From the NCBI GenBank assembly GCA_910586745.1, contig CAJUJZ010000054.1, positions 1 through 13,677 of the forward strand: a stretch of DNA of 13,677 bases. Reading direction: 5' to 3'. The DNA comes from an uncultured Mucispirillum sp. GTDB taxonomy: Bacteria; Chrysiogenota; Deferribacteres; Deferribacterales; Mucispirillaceae. Positions 8,260 to 13,677 of this stretch are shown in pieces. Position 1 is the stretch's first letter. The number at the start of each line of letters is the position of its first letter. Position numbers and translations under genes: made by a program. The notes under the pieces are model-generated. The model saw only the letters and a list, made by a program, of their open reading frames with translations. It did no database searches and was not told the DNA's origin.

Positions 8260-9537
8260 ATGAAAATACTTATAATCGGTTCAGGCGGCAGAGAACATGC
8301 AATCGCATGGAAATTAAGTCAGGATAACAGAGTAGAAAAAATATATGCAGCTCCAGGTAACGGTGGAACTGCATACGAAAATAAATGCGAAAATGTAAAT
8401 ATTAAAGTTAATGATTTTGATGCATTAATTAAGTTTGTAAAAGAAAATAATATTGATTTGACAGTTGTAGGTCCAGAAGACCCATTATCAAATGGTATTG
8501 TTGATTCTTTTGAAAAAGATGGTCTTTTAATATTTGGTCCTAATAAAGCAGCTGCACAAATGGAAGCATCAAAAGCATTTGCAAAAGATGTAATGAAAAA
8601 TGCTGGAATTGCAACTGCTGACTATGCTGAATTTACAAACTATGATGATGCAGCAGCCTATGTTAATAAAAAAGGTGCTCCTATTGTTGTTAAAGCAGAT
8701 GGACTCGCAGCTGGTAAAGGTGTTACAGTAGCATTAACAGTAGATGAAGCACTTAATGCATTAAAAGAAATATTTTTAGATAAAATATTTGGCGAAAATA
8801 ACAATATAGTTGTTATAGAAGACTTTATGGAAGGCGAAGAAGCTACATATCTTGCTTTTACAGACGGGGAGCATATTATACCTCTTTCTGTAAGCCAGGA
8901 CCATAAAAGAGTATATGATGATGATAAAGGACCAAATACAGGCGGTATGGGTGCCTATGCCCCTGCTCCAATATGCGATAACAGTAAAATTGAGCGTGTA
9001 ACTAATGAAATAGCTTATCCTATGATTAAAGAGCTGAAAAAGCGTGGTATTATATATAAAGGTGTAATATATGCAGGGCTTATGATTAATGGAGAAAGCA
9101 TAAAAGTAGTTGAATTTAACTGCCGATTTGGTGACCCTGAATGTCAGGTTGTGCTTTCTCGTATAGAAAGCGGCTTTTTAGATGCTGTTATTGCTTCTGC
9201 AAAAGGCAGCCTTGATAGTGTAAAAGTTATCAATAAAGATATGACTGCTGCATGTGTTATTTTAATTTCCGGCGGCTATCCTAAAGATTATAAAACAGGA
9301 TATGAAATATCAAGCATAGCAGATGCTGATAAATTAGAAAACATAAAAGTTTTTCATGCAGGAACAAAAGCTGATAATGGTAAAATTTTAACAAGCGGCG
9401 GCAGAGTGCTTTGTGTAACTGCTGTTAATAAAGACTTAAAATCTACTATTGATAAAGCTTATGAAGGCGTTGCTAGAATATCATTTAAAGATATGGCTTT
9501 CAGAAAAGATATTGGTAATAAAGGATTAAATAAATAG
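8260..9537 (+). CDS. purD: Phosphoribosylamine-glycine ligase (GAR synthetase)
   Basis: ATP-grasp enzyme that joins glycine to phosphoribosylamine in de novo purine synthesis. The 425 residues are typical of the single-domain bacterial form. Visible landmarks are the N-terminal IGSGGREHA (6-14), GPEDPL, the ATP-binding VVKADGLAAGKG (143-154), GGMGAY (228-233) and the metal/substrate loop NCRFGDPE (287-294). AAGG at 8247-8250 supports the ATG at 8260. An ATG four bases earlier (8256) is out of frame. It lies 19 nt after purH and 9 nt before purE, so the three should be co-transcribed. Confidence 0.98.
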   Translation: MKILIIGSGGREHAIAWKLSQDNRVEKIYAAPGNGGTAYENKCENVNIKVNDFDALIKFVKENNIDLTVVGPEDPLSNGIVDSFEKDGLLIFGPNKAAAQMEASKAFAKDVMKNAGIATADYAEFTNYDDAAAYVNKKGAPIVVKADGLAAGKGVTVALTVDEALNALKEIFLDKIFGENNNIVVIEDFMEGEEATYLAFTDGEHIIPLSVSQDHKRVYDDDKGPNTGGMGAYAPAPICDNSKIERVTNEIAYPMIKELKKRGIIYKGVIYAGLMINGESIKVVEFNCRFGDPECQVVLSRIESGFLDAVIASAKGSLDSVKVINKDMTAACVILISGGYPKDYKTGYEISSIADADKLENIKVFHAGTKADNGKILTSGGRVLCVTAVNKDLKSTIDKAYEGVARISFKDMAFRKDIGNKGLNK

Positions 9538-9546
9538 GAGAATATC

Positions 9547-10044
9547 ATGGCAAAAGTTGGATTAATCATGGGCAGTAAATCTGATTTTGATATTGTAAAA
9601 GAAAGTATTGATACATTAAAATTTTTTGGTGTGGAATGTGATGTTATAGTTTCATCTGCTCACAGAACACCAGAACAGACAGTTGAATGGACAAAAGCTG
9701 CAAAATCAAAAGGTATATCTGTAATTATTGCCTTTGCAGGAGCTGCTGCTCACTTAGCTGGTGTGATTGCTTCAAAAACAAATCTGCCAGTTATTGCGGT
9801 GCCTGTAGCTTCTACATCATTAGGTGGGTTAGACAGCCTGCTTTCTTCAGTGCAGATGCCTGGCGGTATACCTGTTGCAACTATGGCAATAGGCAAAGCT
9901 GGTGCTAAAAATGCAGCAATTTATGCATGCCAGATTATTGCATTACACGATACAGTACTTTATGAAAAGTTAGAGCTTTACAGAAAAGAAATGACTGATA
10001 AAATAGCTAAAGATAATGAAGCTCTTAAATCATTAATTGGTTAA
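9547..10044 (+). CDS. purE: N5-carboxyaminoimidazole ribonucleotide mutase, PurE class I
   Basis: Converts N5-CAIR to CAIR. The 165 residues and motifs fit the PurE family: MGSKSD (8-13), AHRTP (38-42, with His39 in the conserved position), GAAAHLAG (65-72), LDSLLSSVQMPGG (95-107) and AIGKAGAKNAA (114-124). The VQMPGG context points to class I, which normally relies on PurK to supply N5-CAIR. No purK is in this window. The Pro usually seen in AHLPG is Ala here, a tolerated change. AGGAG at 9536-9540 overlaps the purD stop codon and lies six bases before the ATG. The stop overlaps the next gene's start (TAATG). Confidence 0.97.
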   Translation: MAKVGLIMGSKSDFDIVKESIDTLKFFGVECDVIVSSAHRTPEQTVEWTKAAKSKGISVIIAFAGAAAHLAGVIASKTNLPVIAVPVASTSLGGLDSLLSSVQMPGGIPVATMAIGKAGAKNAAIYACQIIALHDTVLYEKLELYRKEMTDKIAKDNEALKSLIG

Positions 10045-10616
10045 TGTTAGTTTTAAAAGAAAATATTAATAATCTGGCGGAGATGTTTAATATCTCTGCC
10101 AGAGAAAACATACCCTTAATTTTTCCAACAGATACAATATACGGTATTGGTGCATCAATATCTAGTATCTTAGCAAATCAAAAAATATATAAAATAAAAA
10201 AAAGACCAGCAGATAGACCCTTTCCTATACTGGCAGGCAGTTTTGAGCAGGCAGAATTAATTGCTGATTTAACAAGCTTAAGCCCCACTAACTATAAATT
10301 TATGTGTGCAAAGTATAATAAATGCACTACTTTTATCATAAAGGCAAAAGACAGTCTGCCAGATATTTTTAAAAAAGATAATAAAGCAGCAGTCCGCATA
10401 CCAAACAAAGAAATATTGTGCAAAGCATTACTGCAGCATGGCTTTCCTGTAACTGCAACAAGCGTAAATGAAAGTGGACAGAGTTTTTTAAACAATATTT
10501 CAGATATTATTAAGAATTTTAACAAAATAAGTTTATTTATTGAAGGTTGTACTATCCAAAATATCAGCTCATCCATATATGATATAAGTGGTGAAAACAT
10601 AGTAAAAATCAGGTAA
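10044..10616 (+). CDS. tsaC: L-threonylcarbamoyladenylate synthase (TsaC/YrdC/Sua5 family)
   Basis: Makes threonylcarbamoyl-AMP from threonine, bicarbonate and ATP, the first step of t6A37 tRNA modification. At 190 residues it is the single-domain form without the Sua5 C-terminal extension. Family motifs are PTDTIYGIG (28-36), KKRPADRPFP (52-61), VRIP (117-120), SVNESG (140-145) and a C-terminal SSSIYD (175-180) in place of the usual STIVD. The usual PGP before the TF strand is replaced by NKCTTF, so the protein is a divergent member. The start overlaps the purE stop by one base and no clear Shine-Dalgarno precedes it, which suggests translational coupling. A later ATG at 10083 has GGCGGAG directly against it, too close to act as a ribosome site. 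The related YciO group remains an alternative assignment. Confidence 0.85.
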   Translation: MLVLKENINNLAEMFNISARENIPLIFPTDTIYGIGASISSILANQKIYKIKKRPADRPFPILAGSFEQAELIADLTSLSPTNYKFMCAKYNKCTTFIIKAKDSLPDIFKKDNKAAVRIPNKEILCKALLQHGFPVTATSVNESGQSFLNNISDIIKNFNKISLFIEGCTIQNISSSIYDISGENIVKIR

Positions 10617-10691
10617 TTGTGCAGTATTTGTCGGTTTTTTTATAATAAAACATTCTTTATAAATTATTCTTTTAAAATATAAAATCTATTG

Positions 10692-10720
10692 TTGACATAT
10701 GCTTGAAAAAGGAGTATATA
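10692..10720 (+). promoter_or_regulatory. Sigma70-type promoter of the cytochrome gene
   Basis: A perfect TTGACA at 10692-10697 is followed after 17 nt by TATATA at 10715-10720. A start near A10727 would leave a leader of about 26 nt containing the AAGGAG ribosome site at 10740-10745. This is the best-looking promoter in the window and implies that the gene is transcribed separately from the pur operon. Confidence 0.75.
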
Positions 10721-10752
10721 TTCTTTAATGTGTAATATTAAGGAGATTGATT

Positions 10753-11115
10753 ATGAAAAAAATTATCTTACTCGCAATGGCTGCACTTTTTACATTTGCT
10801 GCTATAGCTTATGCTCAAACAGTTCCAGCTGACAAAGTTCAAATTAAATTGAATGAAGCTTGGAGTGTTAAACCACAAACTCAAAAAGGTGTTATATATA
10901 ACCATGAGCCACACATTAAAGCATTAAACAATAAATGCGATTCTTGCCACAGTTCACCACAAGGTGCTACAAAAATACAATTACAAGGCGACATTAAAGG
11001 TGCTAACGCTAACAATGCAGCTCACAAATTCTGCTGGTCTTGCCACGATAAAACACCAAAACCAAACAAAACTCCTGGCAAAACTTGCACTAAATGTCAC
11101 ACACTTCCTAAATAA
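10753..11115 (+). CDS. Periplasmic triheme cytochrome c, c7 (PpcA-like) type
   Basis: Small secreted electron carrier of 120 residues. A Sec signal peptide covers about 1-21 (MKK, hydrophobic core, AYA before Gln22). The mature part has three CxxCH haem sites at 62-66 (CDSCH), 94-98 (CWSCH) and 112-116 (CTKCH). It contains exactly three other histidines, His51 and His54 (NHEPH) and His91 (AAHKF), which fits bis-His ligation of all three haems. The order and spacing follow the cytochrome c7/PpcA pattern (VxFxHxxH...CxxCH...H..CxxCH...CxxCH). The mature chain is about 99 residues, somewhat longer than Geobacter PpcA. ATG 10753 is preferred over an in-frame TTG at 10747 because AAGGAG (10740-10745) is correctly spaced for it. 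It stands alone behind its own promoter, and the redox partner is unknown. Confidence 0.9.
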   Translation: MKKIILLAMAALFTFAAIAYAQTVPADKVQIKLNEAWSVKPQTQKGVIYNHEPHIKALNNKCDSCHSSPQGATKIQLQGDIKGANANNAAHKFCWSCHDKTPKPNKTPGKTCTKCHTLPK

Positions 11116-11189
11116 GTGATATTAAATTAATTTTTAAATATAAAGCCTGCTTTTAATAAGGCACACCCAAATTTTGGACAAATTTAATT

Positions 11190-11309
11190 TTATATGGTTT
11201 GAGTTCTGTATTATACAGGACTCAAATCTTTTAATATATATTTTATTCTATCATTATTATAATAATTTATATATTTATCAAGTTCTATTTTAAATTCATC
11301 AACTGCAGC
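11190..11309 (-). pseudogene. IS3-family transposase (OrfB) C-terminal fragment
   Basis: The frame read from 11309 leftwards gives AAVDEFKIELDKYINYYNDR followed by IKYILKDLSPV, a stop codon (11211-11213), then YRTQTI and a second stop. This matches the C-terminus of rve-type IS3 transposases, usually Y-I-x-Y-Y-N-N-x-R-I-K-x-x-L-K-x-L-S-P-V-Q-Y-R-T. The internal TAA sits where CAA (Gln) is expected, one Asn of the usual YYNN is missing, and an upstream stop (11310-11312) closes the frame. The catalytic DDE core is absent, so this piece is inactive. Confidence 0.8.
11196..11232 (+). terminator. Hairpin with short T-run, possible cytochrome gene terminator
   Basis: A 15-bp stem (11196-11210 with 11214-11228, including two G-T pairs) closes a TTA loop and is followed by TTTT at 11229-11232. 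It lies 80 nt after the cytochrome stop codon. The same bases are the old transposase codons for LSPV-YRTQT, so the hairpin came with the insertion sequence. Termination is inferred from shape only. Confidence 0.5.
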
Positions 11310-11492
11310 TTATTAATATATAAAACAATAATAAACTAATATAATAACAATACTGCTCTATTTATCCCCTGCTTTTTATAATGCAATTATTAATATTATT
11401 AGATAAATTTTAATGTATCATTAAAATATTATGCAATATGCTTTTATTTCTGTAATACTTTTATAATAAGTATAGACAAGCATAAAAATTTG

Positions 11493-11520
11493 TTTACATA
11501 TCTATTGAAATTATGATAAT
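11493..11520 (+). promoter_or_regulatory. Candidate promoter of putP
   Basis: TTTACA at 11493-11498 and GATAAT at 11515-11520 are separated by 16 nt, and the leader to the ATG is about 30 nt. The AT-rich context lowers confidence, but the pair is well placed and no better one was seen. Confidence 0.5.
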
Positions 11521-11527
11521 ATCATAA
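11511..11527. promoter_or_regulatory. Perfect 17-bp palindrome over the putP -10 region
   Basis: TTATGATA (11511-11518), a central A, then TATCATAA (11520-11527) form a perfect inverted repeat covering the -10 box and the likely transcription start. An operator-like site in this position would repress transcription when bound. The regulator is unknown. The core is a 7-1-7 arrangement like some Fur-family boxes but does not match their consensus. Confidence 0.4.
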
Positions 11528-11555
11528 CTTAATTATAAATAAACTGGAGTTTATA

Positions 11556-13067
11556 ATGAATAACTTGATGACTTATGCTGCATTTATACTATACTTTTTA
11601 ATCTTAATCTTTATGGGAATACATTTTTATTTTAAATCCCGTAAACTAGAAGACTATTTATTAGGCGGCAGAGGTATGGGAAGCTGGGTAACAGCACTTT
11701 CTGCACAGGCAAGTGATATGAGCGGCTGGCTTTTAATGGGGCTTCCTGGGGCAATTTATCTTGCTGGTATGAACCAAATATGGATAGCTGTTGGGCTTAT
11801 TATAGGAACATTCTTAAACTGGATTTTTGTTGCTGCAAGGCTTAGACTTTATACTGGCGAAACAGGCTCAATGACACTATCTTCTTTCCTTGGAAAAAGA
11901 TTTCAAGACCCAACTAACTCTTTAAGGCTGATATCTTCAGTTATTACATTATTATTCTTTACCGTTTATGCTGCTTCAGGTCTTGTTAGTGCTGGTAAAC
12001 TATTTGAATCTATGTTTAATATAGATTATACAACAGCAGTAGTTATTGGTATGGCTGTAATGATATTTTATACTCTTTTAGGCGGCTTTTTAGCAGTATG
12101 CTGGACAGATTTATTTCAAGCACTTCTTATGGTATTTGCGATTGTAGTACTTCCTTTTATTGCATACAGCAATATTGACCCAGATACAATGACAAAAGCA
12201 TTTGCAGCAAAAGACGGCACATTTAACCCTATTCCACAAGGTGCTGTTATTGCAGTTATATTATCTATTATTTCAAGTGCTGCATGGGGGCTTGGATATT
12301 TTGGTCAGCCCCATATACTTGTTAGATTTATGAGTGTAAAAAATATTAAACTTCTTCCACGCTCTATTACTATTGCTATGGTTTGGGTTATTATATCCCT
12401 TACTGGAGCAGTTGTTATTGGGCTTTTAGGAATACCTTTATATAAAGAACTTCCAAGTGGAGATGAAGAAAAAGTTCTTATTTATATGATAAGAGATTTT
12501 GTATCTCCATACTTTATTGGTGTGCTTCTAGCTGCAATTTTAGCAGCAATTATGTCTACAATTTCATCTCAGATGCTTGTATGCTCATCAACATTAACAG
12601 AAGATATTTATGCCAATGTTATTAAGCCAAAAGCAGGCAGTAAAGAGCTTTTATTTGTAAGCAGAATATTTGTACTTATAATATCAATTATTGCACTTGT
12701 TCTTTCATTTGATAAATCAAGCAATATTTTTCAACTTGTAACATTTGCATGGGGTGGCTTTGGTGCAGCATTTGGACCAGTTGTTCTTATGGCTCTTTAC
12801 TCAAGAAAAACAACATGGTATTCTGCTCTTGCTGGTATGGTTGTGGGAACAATAGTTATGCTTACATGGTATTTTACAGGATTAAATAAATATATGTATG
12901 AAATAGTTCCTGGTTTTTTATCAAACATTATTATAATGTTTGTAATAAACTATTTTAAACCAAATACAAATAAAGAAATAGATAATGAATATAACAGAGT
13001 TCAGCAGTATTTAAAAGATGGATATACTCCACCAAATAAAGATGGTGAAGCAGAATGCTGCAATTAA
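11556..13067 (+). CDS. putP: Sodium/proline symporter (SSS family)
   Basis: Inner-membrane transporter that imports proline with Na+. The 503 residues carry many hydrophobic segments in the usual PutP pattern. Signature stretches are LEDYLLGGRGMGSWVTALSA (31-50), ASDMSGWLLMGLPGA with Asp54 at the place of the Na+-site Asp55 of E. coli PutP, LLGGFLAVCWTDLFQ, and the TM9 motif AAIMST (330-335) leading to SSQMLVCSS and TED. The similarity to E. coli PutP supports proline over other SSS substrates, though specificity is not proven. TGGAG at 11545-11549 precedes the ATG. No putA is in the window, so uptake could serve protein synthesis, osmotic balance or catabolism. It has its own promoter and a clear terminator. 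The tail ends in an unusual ECCN. Confidence 0.93.
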   Translation: MNNLMTYAAFILYFLILIFMGIHFYFKSRKLEDYLLGGRGMGSWVTALSAQASDMSGWLLMGLPGAIYLAGMNQIWIAVGLIIGTFLNWIFVAARLRLYTGETGSMTLSSFLGKRFQDPTNSLRLISSVITLLFFTVYAASGLVSAGKLFESMFNIDYTTAVVIGMAVMIFYTLLGGFLAVCWTDLFQALLMVFAIVVLPFIAYSNIDPDTMTKAFAAKDGTFNPIPQGAVIAVILSIISSAAWGLGYFGQPHILVRFMSVKNIKLLPRSITIAMVWVIISLTGAVVIGLLGIPLYKELPSGDEEKVLIYMIRDFVSPYFIGVLLAAILAAIMSTISSQMLVCSSTLTEDIYANVIKPKAGSKELLFVSRIFVLIISIIALVLSFDKSSNIFQLVTFAWGGFGAAFGPVVLMALYSRKTTWYSALAGMVVGTIVMLTWYFTGLNKYMYEIVPGFLSNIIIMFVINYFKPNTNKEIDNEYNRVQQYLKDGYTPPNKDGEAECCN

Positions 13068-13083
13068 GGAAATAATTCTTTTT

Positions 13084-13114
13084 AAGCTGTCTGAAAACTA
13101 TCAGACAGCTTTTT
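13084..13114 (+). terminator. Intrinsic terminator of putP
   Basis: An 11-bp perfect stem, AAGCTGTCTGA (13084-13094) with TCAGACAGCTT (13101-13111), closes a six-base loop and runs into a T tract (13110-13114), starting 17 nt after the putP stop. The opposite strand has no T tract after the stem, so it should act only on putP. Confidence 0.85.
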
Positions 13115-13150
13115 ATTATATTTAATAAAAAATAAAATATAATAAATATT

Positions 13151-13677
13151 TTATTTATTTTCTTCTATATATTTTCTTGTAACATCAATAATTTTATCTT
13201 TATATAATACAATATCTTGTATAACTGTTCTTTCAATATCCTTTATAAATTGCTCCATGAACATAAAATCAGGATTATCATTTGCATCAACTGGTATATA
13301 TATTTTACTATTCTTAAAAGTAATTTCAAAATCTCTAACCAATACACTTTTATATATATCTGAGTATTTATTAAAAAACGATATAAAATATAAAGCTAAT
13401 GACTCATTAAACTGATTAAATATTGCATATATTGTTTTTGTAAATTGACCTGCATAAAAATCATTAGCCATATAAAAAAATTGCATTCCCATCATACCAA
13501 CAGCTATACTGTTACCTAAAATTTTATAATCATCATTTAAATACTCTACATAACCAAGTATACCATTATTATTTATTGTCCTTGTAAAATATGGATATTT
13601 AGCATTATGAGAAAAATTAAAATGGTCTTTATTTAGTTGAGGATTATTTTGGACTTTAAATAAATCACCAATTTTAA
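13151..13677 (-). CDS. Restriction-modification DNA specificity (HsdS-like) subunit, C-terminal part
   Basis: The frame stays open to the window edge, so this is the last 174 residues of a longer protein. The Met at 13495 is internal: in-frame sequence upstream of it continues the domain. From the edge it reads KIGDLFKVQ, then YPYFTRTINNNGILGYV (27-43), DFYAGQ (72-77), and near the end KIYIPVDANDNPDF and FMEQFIKDIE. These are hallmarks of the target-recognition domain of type I S subunits and related type II/IIG specificity regions (Y-x-Y-x-TR...NNGI.GY, FYAGQ, PVD.N.NPD..FME.FIK). Such domains choose the DNA site for methylation and cleavage. Whether it is a separate S subunit or the C-terminal end of a fused restriction-methyltransferase cannot be seen here. 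It converges on putP, with 36 nt between its stop and the putP terminator. Confidence 0.8.
   Translation of the reverse strand, partial: KIGDLFKVQNNPQLNKDHFNFSHNAKYPYFTRTINNNGILGYVEYLNDDYKILGNSIAVGMMGMQFFYMANDFYAGQFTKTIYAIFNQFNESLALYFISFFNKYSDIYKSVLVRDFEITFKNSKIYIPVDANDNPDFMFMEQFIKDIERTVIQDIVLYKDKIIDVTRKYIEENK

Larger units (their letters stand above)
11159..11312 (-). mobile_element. Remnant of an IS3-family (IS150-like) insertion sequence
   Basis: The minus strand carries the last codons of an IS3-type transposase (see 11190-11309). They are followed by an end sequence that reads ACCCAAATTTTGGAC on the + strand at 11165-11179. This resembles the terminal inverted repeats of IS3/IS150 elements, which have a CCC...TTGGAC form. 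Only the transposase 3' end and that terminus remain; the rest of the element and the other end are gone. Homology fades to the right of about 11310, so that boundary is approximate. Confidence 0.75.
11116..11555. other. 440-nt intergenic region with IS remnant and putP leader
   Basis: The left part holds a decayed IS3-family end (about 11159-11312). The middle (11313-11490) is very AT-rich with no recognised gene, and it contains a perfect 9-bp inverted repeat with a 3-nt loop at 11407-11427. The right part is the putP promoter and leader. No second IS end was found on the right side of the remnant. Confidence 0.7.

Noticed and set aside
9687..9908. Alternate-frame cysteine-rich open frame inside purE
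   Set aside because: Cysteines arise from out-of-frame reading of conserved purE codons; not a metal-binding protein.
10292..10600. Minus-strand open frame under the TsaC-like gene
   Set aside because: Antisense shadow of a conserved family.
10617..10645. Terminator after the TsaC-like gene (T-run at 10634-10640)
   Set aside because: No inverted repeat precedes the T-run.
10753..11115. NapB-type cytochrome subunit
   Set aside because: Three CxxCH sites and the c7 histidine pattern do not fit diheme NapB, and no nap genes are nearby.
11145..11162. GCCT...AGGC hairpin just after the cytochrome gene
   Set aside because: Only a 4-bp stem with a 10-nt loop and no T-run on the + strand.
13151..13495. 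Complete 114-residue protein starting at the Met at 13495
   Set aside because: The same frame is open upstream to the window edge and its translation there carries conserved specificity-domain motifs, so the Met is internal.

Overview
This is a strongly AT-rich bacterial window. All complete genes read on the + strand, most have good Shine-Dalgarno sites, and spacing is tight. The organism cannot be fixed from sequence alone. An AT-rich genome, a periplasmic triheme cytochrome of the c7 type (best known from Geobacter-like and Deferribacterota-like anaerobes) and a BspA/ankyrin repeat protein of the sort common in host-associated bacteria together suggest an anaerobic, possibly gut-dwelling bacterium. 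A Deferribacterota relative such as Mucispirillum is my best guess (inference). Campylobacterota and Brachyspira were considered less likely.

Region 1 (177-6294) is a probable operon. ileS (isoleucyl-tRNA synthetase) is followed directly by lspA (signal peptidase II), and one base further on by a 933-residue protein of unknown function. That protein has ankyrin-like repeats at its N-terminus, thirteen full 25-residue BspA/DUF285-type repeats plus a partial one, and another ankyrin-like segment at the C-terminus. Its repeat DNA keeps an exact 75-nt period and a clear 150-nt two-unit superperiod, including a relatively recent 150-nt duplication.

Region 2 (6295-6677) is non-coding. It holds a short stretch that looks like a decayed interspersed repeat, plus the leader of the next operon.

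Region 3 (6678-10616) is a purine operon, purH-purD-purE, with a TsaC/Sua5-family gene overlapping the end of purE by one base. The pur genes cover GAR synthesis, N5-CAIR mutation and the last two steps to IMP. The last gene makes the threonylcarbamoyl-adenylate used for tRNA t6A.

Region 4 (10617-11555) carries a single small secreted triheme cytochrome behind a near-consensus promoter, then 440 nt of apparently empty DNA. That DNA contains the decayed 3' end of an IS3-family insertion sequence on the minus strand: the last ~35 codons of the transposase with an in-frame stop, and a terminal-repeat-like end. A strong hairpin formed by the old transposase codons now lies where a terminator for the cytochrome gene would be expected.

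Region 5 (11556-13114) is putP, a Na+/proline symporter gene, with a promoter overlapped by a perfect 17-bp palindrome and a clear intrinsic terminator. Convergent to it, running off the right edge of the window (13151-13677, minus), is the C-terminal part of a DNA-specificity (HsdS-type) restriction-modification subunit. Its frame is open to the window edge, so the internal methionine at 13495 is not its start.
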